From Aselliscus stoliczkanus (lineage: Eukaryota; Chordata; Mammalia; Chiroptera; Hipposideridae): DNA of 64,000 nt. Shown piece after piece: positions 34,566-46,724 of the stretch. The stretch covers positions 119,896,434 to 119,960,433 of the forward strand of contig CM066727.1 of the NCBI GenBank assembly GCA_033961575.1. The letters run 5' to 3'. The notes beneath the pieces were generated by a model, which saw nothing but the letters and a program-made list of their open reading frames with translations, had not been told where the DNA came from and searched no databases. The position numbers and the translations under genes were made by a program. Position 1 is the stretch's first letter. Each line of letters opens with the position of its first letter.

Positions 34566-35230
34566 GTTCCTCACCCTTTCTTGATGCAGTGTTACATAAT
34601 TCTTCCCTTTAAAGTACATTTCTTGCTAATAAAACAAACAAAAAAACAGTCTGACACTAAGTTCTATTTCAAAAGTTACTAATTAAAATTGTGCTTGAGG
34701 TTGATAATTTAATATGTCCAAGTAAAGAAAATGCATTTACTATCATTCTATGATGCATGACTTCTCACTTAGATCAAATGACTTCGACTAAGTTAATTTT
34801 GCCCATTTGTACACATTTTTTTTTTAAATGAAGCAATGGCTTGTTATGTGCTGACTTCATTAGCAGAATATGAACTTCACAGAGTTAAGTTATGCCAGTT
34901 TAATATCAATGTCATTGGATGTTTTTTAAAAAATAAGTTAATTACAATAATGGTTTTAAAATTTTAATTTATAGAATCAAAATAAAGCTTTTGAAATTTT
35001 ATTAAAAGTGAAATGCCAGATATTAAGAATACCATTTTAAAAACAGTTAAAATATTCTACATTAAAGATAAAAATGTTTGTGTTTGCAATAATGCCATAA
35101 TTTGATAAACCAAATTATGATACTCATGGGGTAGAAATATAGTACTTGGAATTGGTTATAGTGCTTACATAATCCATAATTGCTTTTAAACAAGCTATAG
35201 TGAAATCAAAGTTGTAGTTCTCAAAACTTA
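34566..35230. other. Unannotated AT-rich stretch
   Basis: Strongly AT-rich with no recognised repeat or gene. Confidence 0.5.
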
Positions 35231-35235
35231 CAAGT

Positions 35236-35505
35236 ACAGTTGACCCTTGAACACCATGAATTTGAACTGCATAGGTCCACTTACATGTGGATTATTTTTC
35301 GATAAATATACAGTCGGCCCTTCATATCCCCCAGTTTCACACCTGCAATTTCAACCAACCCCAGACCAAAAACGGTATTTTTAATCCACAGTTAAGAATC
35401 GACAGATACTGTGGGCTTTGTTCTACAATATTTTATAAAAGGGACTTGAGCATCCATGGATTTTGGTGGAAAGTGGGAATAAACTTGAGATTGAGGGGAA
35501 GAGAT
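35236..35505 (+). mobile_element. Tigger/MER2-type pogo DNA transposon fragment
   Basis: Opens CAGTTGACCCTTGAACACC, contains GTCCACTTACATGTGGATT, CAGTCGGCCCTTCATATCC and AATTTCAACCAACCCCAG, and ends GGGACTTGAGCATCCATGG. These are Tigger1/MER2 landmarks. The 82-aa frame over it is incidental. Confidence 0.9.
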
Positions 35506-36695
35506 GTTGTTATTAAGTTTTCTTATCATATTTGAGCTTTAAAAATTTGAACATGTATTGCTTTGATTTTAAAAAGTAAATAAAATTCATTTTTTAAATT
35601 AAATACCTACTATGCATAGTGAAATATCAAGTTTTCCTTCTCCTGTCATTCCCAATTTTCACAAGTCTCTACTTATGCATCTGATTTCCTCCTGTTTTCT
35701 GACAATTTCTGCATGAGAAATTACTAATTAACGATCTAAGGCTATGCAGACCGACCTAGATAATCTGGGAATTGCTAAACCATTATGAAAGGTTTTCTGT
35801 TAGGTAAATTTTAATCCCTTTTACCATTAAAAATTTTGCTGATTCAAAGCATTTTTACAGATATACAATTGATTGGAATATGGAAAAGTAATGCACCTCT
35901 TTTCTTATATGGCATTCCTTATATTACTCACTATAATTAATTAATTTAAAAGATTACATATTACCCCTAGATATTTCTTCTTACCATGTTAAAAGAAAAC
36001 AGAGACCTCCCTCTTCCAGTTTCCCATGCTGGAGAAAAGATTCATAGATGATTCATTATTATAAATTAAGACCTGTGGTGGGTAGGAATTCTGGGATTCA
36101 ATAAAGGAAGTTGTGCCCAAGATTAAGCTTGTTAATGAACTATATTTTACTATTCATGACTTCTCCTCCCTCTAGTTTCTGGGTAAACAAGTTAAGAATT
36201 TCTAGTGTTGTGGGCTGGCCCCTAGGTTTCCCTGCAACGCATTGTCTGGACTGTATTATTGAAATGCACGTCATTGTCTGTACATTAGTCCTCAAAGCTT
36301 GCAGGAGCTGTCGTAACTTGCTCATTCTCATCAAGCTGTTGTGTCAACACTTTAAGGTCACGTCTCTGATCATGACCAGCCAGACTCACTCTTCATTATT
36401 AGCAGTGGATTCTCTTTCACTGTGTTCAGGCCTCAGCTCAGCCTTGGCCCCAAACAGACTTAATCGGCAGTGAAAGGTAGAATACTTCATCCTGAAATGG
36501 CCGCGAGAGTCAGACAGGGTCAACTTAGGGTCTGGATAGAGTTTCACAGCAGGTTGAAAATAGTATCAGGTAAAAAATGTGAGTTAATATTGAGGACAAT
36601 TATCCATTACCAGGCTGCTTCAGCCTCCCCTTTAAGAGAGAAAGTAACTGATCACAATCATGGCTACATTCACCAAGGCTTACACCCTGTCCAGA
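35506..36695. other. Unannotated stretch
   Basis: AT-rich to 36100, then a mixed region to 36690. A 120-aa plus-strand frame (36111-36473) overlaps a 64-aa minus-strand frame; it has no recognised domain, codon bias or splice context, so I do not call a gene. Confidence 0.45.
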
Positions 36696-36699
36696 CAGG

Positions 36700-36860
36700 C
36701 GTGGCTTTAAGTGCTTTTTCTGTCTTATCTCATTTAGTCCTCATCATATCCGTAGGTGGTATTTCCCTTTCATGAGATTAAATAAAAGAATGCCTTAAAT
36801 GCTTAACACTGTGCCTGACAATGCCTACAGAAATGTTAGCTCACTCTCATCACTAATCAT
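36700..36860 (+). mobile_element. MIR SINE (two abutting parts)
   Basis: CTGTCTTATCTCATTTAGTCCTC and GGTGGTATTTCCC, then a jump to ATGAGATTAAATAAAAGAATGCC and AACACTGTGCCTGACAATGCC. Confidence 0.6.
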
Positions 36861-37438
36861 TAGTCAAGACTCACCAATGTGTTGTGGTTAGAAAGCTGAG
36901 TCTTTCAAAATGCTACTAGTCCAAGGTAGACTTTCCCCCTTGGGAACATACATTCCTATATTAAAGTAGTTAATAACCTCAACAAGTGAGGGCAAGACAA
37001 AAGAGATTTCTCAATATTAATCACATGTCTGGATATTGATTACATATGGCTTCTCTAGGCCAGTGCCTCCCAGTTTAATACTAACATTTTTGCTCAATAA
37101 GCAGAGATTCAGTCCCACGGCCTGAAACTTTCAAGGAGAGAATGAGATGCCTGGGCAGATATTGGGAATGCTTTGCTCAAACAGAGGTGAGACTTGGTAG
37201 CAAAGACACTATAGAGGATTCAGGCATCAATTAAATGCCCTTTAATGCCACTCTCACTCTAGAACGTACAATGCTAAGAACATATATTGATAATATCTTA
37301 AGGAGTTAAAGTGAAGACTCCATCATGTATTGCTAAGTGTACATCTTGAGAGTAAACTTTAATGAAACCTTGCATTTAATTAAAACTTTTAACTGAAAAA
37401 AAATTGCTTTAAAAATAGACATTAAAAAGTTAAACATT

Positions 37439-37541
37439 CGGGCCGGCTGAGTGGCATGGTGGTTAAGAACTGGCTTGGGAAGCCAGCGGCCCCGGTTCGG
37501 GTCCCACATATGAGAGCCAGTGACACTGCCCTCAAAAAATA
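37439..37541 (+). mobile_element. tRNA-derived SINE, short form
   Basis: GGGCCGGCTGAGTGGCATGG head, GGCTTGGGAAGCCAGC arm, GGTTCGGGTCC B-box-like site, CACTGCCCTC end and A tail. Target duplications AAAAAGTTAAACATT lie at 37424-37438 and 37542-37556, exact. Same family as 33233-33345. Confidence 0.93.
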
Positions 37542-37599
37542 AAAAAGTTAAACATTAGAGTCCTGGTGACTACCATTGTGATGGGCATGGGGCATGATG

Positions 37600-37711
37600 T
37601 AGGAAGGTGATTAAATTAAGGGCTTTGGCATCAGGCAGACAAGAATAGGCGTAAAACATGATCCTGAGCCCAACGAGCTCTGTGACCCTGGGAAACAGGT
37701 AAAATCACCTC

Positions 37712-37757
<46 letters not shown>

Positions 37758-37875
37758 GTATCTGTAAAATAAGATACTTTAAAGAGTCCCTATGTGAATT
37801 ATATGAGACTACACCTATAAAGTACTTGACACATAGTAGATACTCAATAAATGACAGTTATAATGATAATGCTGA
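37600..37875 (+). mobile_element. MIR SINE expanded by (GT)n
   Basis: GGGCTTTGGCATCAGGCAGAC, AGCTCTGTGACCCTGGG, then a 42-bp GT array (37714-37755) in place of the CTGT core, then GTATCTGTAAAATAAGATAC and TTGACACATAGTAGATACTCAATAAATG. Confidence 0.85.
37714..37755. repeat. (GT)n microsatellite in MIR
   Basis: About 20 perfect GT units inside a MIR. Confidence 0.97.
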
Positions 37876-38735
37876 GGAAGAGGAAGCAGGGATTCAGGAG
37901 GTACCTTGGACTCCATAATTTTGCACAACAGAGGGGTCATTTTCAAGTCACTCACCATAAACAATTTTATCATCTTACCAAAAACTCAGGCATATCCCAA
38001 CCCCCCTATTCTCATAGACTAGCTCAGAGAATTGCAGTCCTGGACAGGAAAGGATAGAAAGGTGGATGAAGTGTTCCTCACAGCTAATACCTCACAGGTG
38101 ATGCAGATTTGCATCCAGTGGGCCTCAAACAACCTTCACCATAACAGTAGACATTCAATAAATACAACCAAGTAGAACAGGAAGCACATTTAACAGAAAT
38201 GCCATTCCCAGTCAGTTAGCCAGGGTTTCAGTTTTCTGAAGAACAACAAAGGTGTGGCACCAATGCAAATTCCATGGAATCCAGAAATTATCGGTACAAA
38301 CGGCCAGATACAGGGAACCAACTATTCCGTCCAGTCTGGATAATTACAGGAAACACAGAGGACACATCCTGGGAGATGCAGAATCAGGACCTGGACACAT
38401 AACGGGTTTCAAATCACATGAGGCAGAGCACTGACCAATTCCACCTTCCATCCAGCAGGACCTGGATGTTAATACCAGGTGCACACTCTTATTATTTGTT
38501 ACATAATTGACTTGCAGTGAAGTGTTTCTTGTTTTCATTCTGTAGTATATTCAGTCATTCTCAATAATTTCTCTCATGAAAAAGCCCCTTCAGTTTCTGT
38601 TCATGACACCTGGAATAATGGAACCCCCAAATGACAATTTCAGTAACAGTTTTGGATGGATAGTTCAAGGTAGGTAAATGCAACATTTTAGTAGTGTTAT
38701 TTTCATGAGGTTTAATCCTATTTGGGTATTTTAAG
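37876..38735. other. Unannotated stretch
   Basis: No gene or repeat I can name. Short frames on both strands are uninformative. Confidence 0.45.
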
Positions 38736-38739
38736 CATT

Positions 38740-38905
38740 ATATTTCACATCTGTTTTTCCTTTCATCTCAATATTTGTAAGTAGTTAGGGCAAGTATTAT
38801 TATACCCATTTTACAGATGACAGATTTGAGTTCCTTGACATTTAAGTTAATTTCCCAAGTTTACAGATTTTATGTTAGAACTGAAAGTAAGATCCAGGCT
38901 AAGTT
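38740..38905 (+). mobile_element. MIR fragment
   Basis: TATTATTATACCCATTTTACAG, ATGACAGATTTGAGTTCC, TTTCCCAAGTTTACAG and GTTAGAACTGAAAGTAAGATCCAG. Confidence 0.65.
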
Positions 38906-38933
38906 AAGTAAAATCAAATCCCCAGGACCTACT

Positions 38934-39347
38934 TTTTTTTTAAACTAAAATGTATTGGCATGACAATTGTTAGTAAAAATACATAGGTTTCAAGTGTACA
39001 ATTCTGTAATACATCATCTGTATATCACATTGTGTGTTCACCACCCAGAGTCAGTTCTCCTTCCATCACCATAGATTTGATCCCCTTTACCTTCTTGTAT
39101 TATCCCCCTTCCCCCTCTTCTCTTACCCTTTGGTAACCACTAAATTATTGTCTGTGTCTATGTTTTGTTTGTTCATTTGTTTTTCTTGCTCCTTTGTTGC
39201 TTTCAGTTTTATATCCCACAAATCAGTGAAGCCATATGGTTCTCAACTTTTTCTGTTTGATTATTTCGCTTAGCATAATAATCTCAAGATCCATCCATGT
39301 TGTCGCAAATGGCAGTATTTCATCTTTTCTTAAGGTAGAATAGTATT
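38934..39347 (-). mobile_element. 5'-truncated L1 with TSD
   Basis: Antisense L1 3' end (TTTCAAGTGTACAATTCTG, ACACATTGTGTGTTCACC-like text, GCAAATGGCAGTATTTCATC). Target duplications CCAGGACCTACT (38922-38933) and CCAGGACCTATT (39348-39359), one difference. About 414 bp, a standard dead-on-arrival insertion. Confidence 0.92.
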
Positions 39348-39359
39348 CCAGGACCTATT

Positions 39360-40365
39360 CTTTACCACACTGCTTTCTGAGAAATGCTTTTGCAAATAAT
39401 ATGGTATTTTTATTTGCTTCTGGTTTCAAAAGTTACATTTTAAAATCCAATTTGAATTCAAGCCTCTATATGTTGAATGTGTAACTTCTCAGCTGTGAAA
39501 AACCTTGTAATATTTCTAACGATCCAGGAGTTATATACATTCTAAGAGGAAAATCAATTATAATAGAAACAATGGATGCATTGAATGGGTTGGATCTTTA
39601 AAATATTCATTTTGAACAAGAAAATGTTTTAGAATTAGTCTCCATGCTAATACAGTACAGAAAATATATTCCTTAATTTGGGAAGGAATTAAGGCTGAAA
39701 TTAAACCCAGTTTAGCTTTAAAATTTCTGTGATGAACAGTTATTGACACAGCTATATACTCAGTCGCATTATGAAGATTGCAACTTGTTTTGTTTCCAGA
39801 CAGGATAAGAAATGTAAGTGTAATACAGGTTTCACATGTTATGTGTGAAAATGTTCTCCTTTTGGTTGATTAGTTATGGAGATTTTGAGTTCACAGACCC
39901 TGACACCTGCAGATATATGCACATTTGCAGATAGTAATTAGAACCTCCATCCCACCTCCTCTCCCCCCAGTACATTCTATTTATCTTGTTTATCTTTGTT
40001 TATTTTTTCAGGATTCACAGAGAGGAAAAAGAAGCCACTGTACTGGCACATTTCCAGGCCTGAATCTGTCATCTCTGATGTTTTGAACCAGCTGTGTTAA
40101 AGTTGCTGTGTAATTAGTTCAGAAAGGTTAGAGTGGGTCTTATCTCATCCTTACCTAAGGATGTTGTGAAGATGTCAACCCTGAATGAGTAAGCTGTGTG
40201 GTCTGGGATGAGTCAATCATTTCATACAAGGAGCAGTTGGTGCATGTCAGCAGGTCAAGGTCTTTGACATCCTTCATCAGTATCCTCTTCTCTGAGTTGC
40301 CTTTTAAAAATGCGAGTAGAACAATGGCACCAAAGGACTTATTGAATTTTCCAACCAGGAGAGAT
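39360..40365. other. Unannotated stretch
   Basis: AT-rich unique sequence, no gene. Confidence 0.45.
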
Positions 40366-40369
40366 GTTA

Positions 40370-40505
40370 GGGATTATCAGATGTCATCCCCTCATTCTAT
40401 GAATGGAGGCACAGAGCAGTGACATGCTTTTTTTCAAGGCTATATAACTAGTGGTAGCAACTGGAACTAGAAATTGAGTTTACTGACACTGTTTTGCTTC
40501 AACTG
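40370..40505 (+). mobile_element. MIR fragment
   Basis: GGGATTATCAGATGTCATCCC, CATTCTATGAATGGAGGCACAGAGCAGTGACATGC and AAGGCTATATAACTAGTGG. Confidence 0.55.
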
Positions 40506-42250
40506 CCTTCCATGACCAGTTAAATAAAAAGCTGAGATAGTCACTGAATCAAGCAGTTGCTTTGATTGAACTGAGGTTAATAAATTCAAGTTCCAGCAAG
40601 TAGGATTTATTTTTCAATTGAGCTAAAGTGCTGAGGAACAGACTTGAAGCTGATTAAGCTTTCTAGATTTAATTCTTTCTGGATACCTTGGGTCATTCTC
40701 TCATATGGCTCAACCTCAAAATAAAGAAACCTAAGGAATCATTTTATTCCTTAAAATATGTAATTAGGCATACCATGTGAAATGTATAGTCCTGTGTGAT
40801 TATAGGCATTGTGCCATTATAATCTCTCCATCAAAGGTCATTTTATTATGTAGAATTGAAGTCGTATAAATGAAAAACACTATTTTTAAAACACCAAGAA
40901 ATAATAACCAATGCAAAGATGTGGTGACATCTAAATCACATGAATGTTGGGTTTTGACTAGTACTTAATGTTCTTTGAAACACAGAATAATGGGTTTCAT
41001 GAAGAATACAACCAGCGCCACCTTAAAATTTCTCAAGTGTATCTCAGGAGAAAATGCACCATTTAATAGGCATACTGGTAATCATCGTAGAATATCTGAC
41101 AGCTTTCTTTCTTTCAGTTGTGGGACAAAGGAATTTCTGTTAACAAAGATGGGAAATCAGATGTAAATTAGATTTTTATTTTTTTATTATTATTATTATT
41201 TTTGGTAGCTCTTGGCCTGGTGTTTTAAAAGTCATGAAGTACTATTTTCATTCGAAGTACAGTGTAATCAATCATGAAATTGGTTAAACAAGGGTCTTTA
41301 TGAAAGCATGTAAAATTGATGCAAAGAAAAAGTTAGATTATCAGCATGTTTACCATAAATCTATGGGTATATGTTTCCGTTACAGCCACATTGATTGAGT
41401 TTTTACATAATCTGCTATTTCCAGCAGCAAGTTCATTCCCCATTTCATGCCAAGTTCCTTTTAGGAGTTCCATGTGACTTGCATTAGCATTTTTGGCTTC
41501 AAAACTACCTCTAATGAACCATTTACAGTTTTTAAAGAGTGCTTAAAGAATTAGGCTATGACATATCCAAAACATAATTTGATATGCTATTTAATTATTT
41601 AATATGCTGTTTAAAAATTGAAGTGTGGCCCCTGGTTGGTTGGTGGATACAGTTAAGGTAGATTTGAAGCCCCTCCAAGACTATAATAGTCAGCTGAGAC
41701 CTTCATGGTCTGGATTTATACATTTTTATAAATTATGTTGTGTAGTAAAATGCTACTTCAAAATGTTAACTCACTGTTTTTAAAACCATGCCTTTAAAAT
41801 ATTACTAAACACCTATATCTTTACAAACGAATTACTCAGCTAAGAAAGTTGAGTGACATATTCTACTAAAGTGAAAGTGTTCTAATTCATATAGTGCTTC
41901 TTATTATATTTATGTGCATTATCACTTACATCTTATTTCTAAAATCTCAAGAAAAAACATGATTCTTTTCTACAAAAATATTTATTGACCTAGCATGGTT
42001 TAATCTTTGCAATAATGGCGGGTCTTGAGACAAAATCTATGATAACTATCAGTCTCTTTTAACAAATGATTATTGAACATTATGACAGAACCTCACGACT
42101 CTTTTTACAGGAGGAAAATGAAAGTGATGGCCCTGTGTTATCAAATTGTACCTCTTATTGTGGAAAAAAACTGTGTTTTTCCAGGAGTAACACAAAAGGA
42201 AATGGAAATGGAACTACTATGTGGCTTAGATAAATATTTTTTGAAGAATA
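40506..42250. other. Unannotated stretch
   Basis: 1.7 kb of AT-rich unique sequence. A TTATTATTATT run lies at about 41182-41202. No gene. Confidence 0.45.
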
Positions 42251-42254
42251 AGCC

Positions 42255-42345
42255 GAAGACCTCAGCATTAGAACCACCTGTGGTACTTGTTTAAAATGAA
42301 AATTCTTGGCTAATCTCAGATCTAGGGGATCAGAGGTTTCTCCAA
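42255..42345 (+). mobile_element. MER5A-type fragment
   Basis: CTCAGCATTAGAACCACCTGTGG, TTTAAAATGAAAATTCTTGGC and ATCTAGGGGATCAGAGG are the middle of MER5A. Confidence 0.6.
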
Positions 42346-42374
42346 AATTTGAAATGCAATGATTGAGATGTTTA

Positions 42375-42600
42375 ACTATTTCTTGTTTCAGAAAGTCTTC
42401 CTTGATCCTCCCTAAAACCAGATTGTTAGCCTTTCCCATATTCTTCTTCATTGCATCACTCTTACTTTGTAATTCCTGCCTAGAGGGAAGGGGCTCTATC
42501 TGGTTCTCCGTGGTAGTCTCAGAGTTTAGCACAGTAACTGACACATGGTAAACCTTTAAGAATTATTTATTGAATAAACTAATGACTAATTAGTATAGCA
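42375..42600 (+). mobile_element. L2 LINE 3' end
   Basis: GAAAGTCTTCCTTGATCCTCCC, GTAATTCCTGCCTAGAGGG, GAGTTTAGCACAGTAACTGACACATGG and TTATTTATTGAATAAACTAATG. Confidence 0.8.
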
Positions 42601-42674
42601 TAGAACCTTCACCATGATGAAATAGAATTGTTGACAATAATCCAATTTCCCAAGTTGTGACAAAAGTGATTTTA

Positions 42675-43056
42675 TTTATTTATTTACTTATTTTTAAAGA
42701 TTTTATTGGGAAATTGGAGGAGGGGAACAGCGTTGGGGAATCAGGGAAGAGGAACAGACAAGTTGCTGTCTTTTTGTTCTTCTGCCTAGTTGTGGAAGAC
42801 GTCACTTCACTGGCCCATGTTGTTATTGTGATCATTCCGCTCTTCCTGGGTGAGGCAGATTGGTTGCCAGCTACTGGATGGCCGCTCATGATGGCTCTTG
42901 GCAGCTCACTGTAGCTGCCGGCCACTCACTGTAGCCTATGGCAGCCCACTGCAGCAGGGGCTGCAGCCTATGCATGTTGGATCTGCACCGGGGCCCTGCT
43001 GCTCAGAGCTTACATCCCAAGCCAGCTCTTAACCAATGCTCCACTCGGCCGGCCCC
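42675..43056 (-). mobile_element. Long composite tRNA SINE
   Basis: A 382-bp insertion with exact 13-bp duplications AAAAGTGATTTTA (42662-42674, 43057-43069). Minus strand: same GGGGCCGGCCGAGTGG head and GAGCTGGCTTGGGATG arm as the short SINE, then a long body with alternating GGCAGC/CAGTGAG-type blocks (GTGAGTGGCCGGCAGC), and a TCCCCAACGCTG ... CCAATAAAATCTTT tail. The tail carries an AATAAA and resembles the long SINE tails I associate with rhinolophoid bats (from memory). Confidence 0.88.
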
Positions 43057-43069
43057 AAAAGTGATTTTA

Positions 43070-45195
43070 AATAAAGAGTATTAACTTCCCATTTCCACAA
43101 CTCATGTCACCACCACTCCAGGGAAGAGTGTCCTTTAACTATAATTCTCCAATCTTCCACCTTGAAAATGGAACTATCACCTCAGTAGTGATATTATAGT
43201 ATGTCTACAGCTCTACAACAATTCAAGTCAAATCTTTTGCTAATTCACATTTACAATTGAAAGTATTTTGTACCCTTGGCATTGAGATCAAGAATGCTCT
43301 TAAAAGAGGGAGTTAAGAATACCAGGTAAGAGAAGTTCAAGGCAGTGAAGTGGTTGACTAAGAGTTAAGGGAAATGGAAGAAGCCACAGACACTAGAAAT
43401 CCTTTAATATTCGTTGAGGTTAAGTCTGGAAATCGGTTAGAAGGCTATAGTTAGAGGGTTTTGAAAATTTTGGCCAAGCATTCAAGAAAAGGGAGTACCT
43501 TATTTACTTGAACACAGGGTACAGTTTACGTTTAAAAAAAAATCACCCCTTAAAGAGAGAGCATAGGGGAGTGATCTAGGAAAATAACCCAGTACCCCTG
43601 CCCTTACATTTATCTCACAAACCACATTTCTGGGATAGAAAGAAACAAAAAGAGGTGCTGCAGACATTTCTTAATTTAAATGCTACATTTACTAACCATG
43701 TTCTAGCCTTAGAAGGCACCAAAGCACAACTGTCTCAAAATCAGCAATGATGGCATCTTTTTCTTTGTACACCCCCACTCCTCAAAAAGATCCCGCTCAT
43801 AAAAGAAACCACTTACTCCATGCTGATTGAATGTTAAATAAAAACAAAACAAAAACTTGCACAAGGCAAAAACTAGAGACTTTTAAGTAATTGGGCTTCT
43901 TCCTATCATTAAAGTTTTTCTCCGAGTATCATCCTCGATAGACCTACACTAAAAGTACCTATACGAAAGTGCAGGCTCAGAGCGGGCATGAGAGATAAAT
44001 GTGGGCAAGGCCAGAGCCTGAAGCTGAATGTCAGGTGGGAGCTTGACCACGGGGAAGACAAGTTATTGAGACCAGAAAGAAACTGATTTGATTCTGAACA
44101 GCTGAGAGAATGGCCTATGGCTACTCTTCCTCAGCTTCTTAAGGGCTGGTTGAGTTGAAATTTTTCTAGTAGGATTTGAACACTTGGCCAAAGAAGGTTG
44201 GTAAGTGGGTGAGGGTCCTAAGAGACTAGAACAAGTTTTCACAGTTTGGTTTGTAGAACCTTCCTCCTTCGTCACACCTATTAACATCTCCCAGGCCAGG
44301 CCAGGTTCATGGGCAAATAACCTGTGCAGTCGGAGGAGCCCCATGCTTTTTAATCCTCTGCTGTCGCCATCTTGAAATTCTTAAGAGTTTTAGCACTTGT
44401 ATTTTGTAAGCGAGGTTCCATGTAACAATGGGGCATGCACATGAGCAGAGAGGAGATGCACAATAGGCATGTCTGTCACTCCTTACCACCCATTTGCATG
44501 TAGTGTTTGTGATGTCTTATGAGCACAGAATTCTGGGGGACCCCTGATGCAGGCAAGTATAGCAAGATGAAAAGTGAGTACAAGGGAACATTTAAAAATG
44601 AGTAACGAGAGCCCCAAGGGTCTACACTTTCAGTCTGAACTGGAATGTGCTTTGAATAGAGAGAGAAGACAATGGGAGTCTAAGGAACATCAGCAATGCA
44701 GGAATCCTGTCATTTTTACTCATGGTATTCCCCTGTTTTAGCCAAACACTTTCACTAGAAATGATGACATACAAAGGAAAGGGAGAGATAGGGCAACCCA
44801 TAGTTCCTTCTTCTTTTAGTTCTTCCTTATTTACCAGTAAGCTGAAGGTAGAGAGCGTTGGTAGAATGCATGTATACGAAGAAGTAAAATAAAAATAGGG
44901 CAACATTTCCACTCTTTTGGTAAGAATAAAATACATATGCATGCACGAACTACAAAATATGATTTGTGTCATTTCAGTTATTTTGCATATGCTCTTACAT
45001 TTGCGTTTAAAACTGAGATTGCACACCATAAAAATGAACAGTAAAGTTCATGCTAATAATTTAAAATTCTCATATTTTTCTACTTAAAATGACATTAAAT
45101 AATAAATTTAAAAAACACTGAGACAAACCAAGAGACAAGCCACAGAAGAAAGGAAAAAGTTTGTCTTTTATTACCTTTAATGGCACTCCTCCTCA
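43070..45195. other. Unannotated stretch
   Basis: 2.1 kb with no named repeat. 44,330-44,520 has an older repeat-like feel (CTGCTGTCGCCATCTTGAAATTC, GGGGCATGCACATGAGCAG) but I cannot name it. A 135-aa minus-strand frame (44622-45029) has no recognised domain. Confidence 0.4.
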
Positions 45196-45207
45196 CCCCC
45201 GCTTTTT

Positions 45208-45442
45208 TTTTTTTTTTTTTTAAGAGGGCAGTATCAATGGCCCTCATATGTGGGATCCGAACCTGGGCCGCTAGCATCCCAAGCCAGCTCTTAACCACCA
45301 TGCCACTTGGCTGGCCCCAATATGGTTTTTTGTGTTTTTTGTTTTTTGAGGGCAGTGTCACTGGCCCTCATATGTGGGACCGAACCGGGGCCATTGGCTT
45401 CCCAAGCCAGCACTTAACCACCGCGCCACTCGGCCGACCCTT
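45208..45442 (-). mobile_element. Dimeric tRNA SINE (head-to-tail)
   Basis: Two short SINE units in one insertion, in the same orientation, with one shared 12-bp target duplication CCCCCGCTTTTT (45196-45207, 45443-45454). On the minus strand the upstream unit (about 45442-45348) is joined by an A-rich linker (45319-45347) to the downstream unit (about 45318-45222), which ends in the poly(A) tail. Both keep the GTTCGG-type B-box region and the CTGGCTTGGGA arm. Confidence 0.88.
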
Positions 45443-45659
45443 CCCCCGCTTTTTAAACAAGGAGCTATGACCTTTTATTTTGCACTGGACCCCACATTTC
45501 ATACAGCTAGACTTGCTCTCAGGCAAGTATTCCAAGGAGCATCATCTTGGAAAATGCTGGGAAGGAGGAATGCATAGCAGGGAACTGAGGCCTAAAAGAT
45601 TAGCCGATGTGCTTCCCAGTCACACGGCAGTCAGAAGGCATTGTCAGGAAAGCTGATGA

Positions 45660-45872
45660 AGTAGGTCGATCTGGGCTCTGCTCCTTAGCTCTACATCCTT
45701 GTAAAAGTTGTCTGACTTTTCTGAGCTCAGTTTCCCCATCTATGAAAGTGGAATAGTATGGTGGAAATAGAAAGTGGAATAGTACATGCATGGTGTTTTG
45801 ACATACTCATGGAGAGAGTCTACCACATAGTAGGCTCTCGATATATGGTAGCTATTAATACTGCTATAATTA
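45660..45872 (+). mobile_element. MIR SINE
   Basis: CTGAGCTCAGTTTCCCCATCTATG, a duplicated GTGGAATAGTA block, and CTACCACATAGTAGGCTCTCGATATATGGTAGC. Confidence 0.75.
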
Positions 45873-46339
45873 AGGGTCCTGTTATTTCTAGGACCAATAG
45901 GATTACTCCTATATGTGGCAGATTAGGGTTTGCTTTTGTGAAAGGATTTGAAGATATATTGATTTCCTTCTGATGCCTAAAATTCCACTAGCAATCCACT
46001 CCTGATTACTTTATTTTTCCTTTCCAAAGTCCTTCCCAGAAAAGGTTATGAAAGAAATCTTGAGCATTTCAGCATGAAGGTAATAACAAATACAGGCATA
46101 TTTACATAAGCAGTGGACATCTGAAAGGTGGGGTGGAGGACATTTCTGAAAGGGAAAAATACACCAGAACAAGAGCATGAGGAAAGGGGAGAAGAAAGCA
46201 TAAAAACAACCCCCACCTTCTTGGAAGCTACAAACTGGTCTTGTGATCACCAAACTGGGCAAGCTGGAGCAAGTCAAACATTTTGCAACCCATTGATTGC
46301 AAATTCAGCTAAAATAATAGGTTGATTATTGTGAAAATA

Positions 46340-46560
46340 CCTTGATAGCCTAAGGTATGAAAATTAAACAGGCATTCATCAGAGGCCTGTCTTATATATG
46401 ACACACAATGCTAGGTGCTTTGGGAGACACAAACATGAATAAAAAACATATCGCTGCTCCCAAGGAGGTCACAATCTGGCAGGAAGGAATAGGTCAACAT
46501 ACCCACCACATATATTATAGGAAAGAATACTGTAAATGCCATTGGAAAAACAGAGACTAA
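46340..46560 (-). mobile_element. L2 LINE fragment
   Basis: CACACAATGCTAGGTGCTTTGGGAGACAC, CGCTGCTCCCAAGGAGGTCACAATCTGGC: antisense L2 terminus. The body likely continues at 47580 after later insertions. Confidence 0.65.
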
Positions 46561-46724
46561 AATAGAGAGAATAGAGTAGCCATCTTTGAATTGTGAGCTG
46601 ATGTGACTTTTTCTGTACTCCTCGTGTTCCTTGCTGACTTACATAAACTTTTTTTGTTTTGCCACACACTGATTAATAAGATAATAAGAACTACATCTTT
46701 GTTGGTTGGTTTGTTTGTTTTGCA

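Noticed and set aside
36111..36473. 120-aa plus-strand frame
   Set aside because: No recognised domain, overlapped antisense by another frame, no splice or promoter context.
44622..45029. 135-aa minus-strand frame
   Set aside because: No domain or family similarity I can see; length is within chance for AT-rich DNA of this size.
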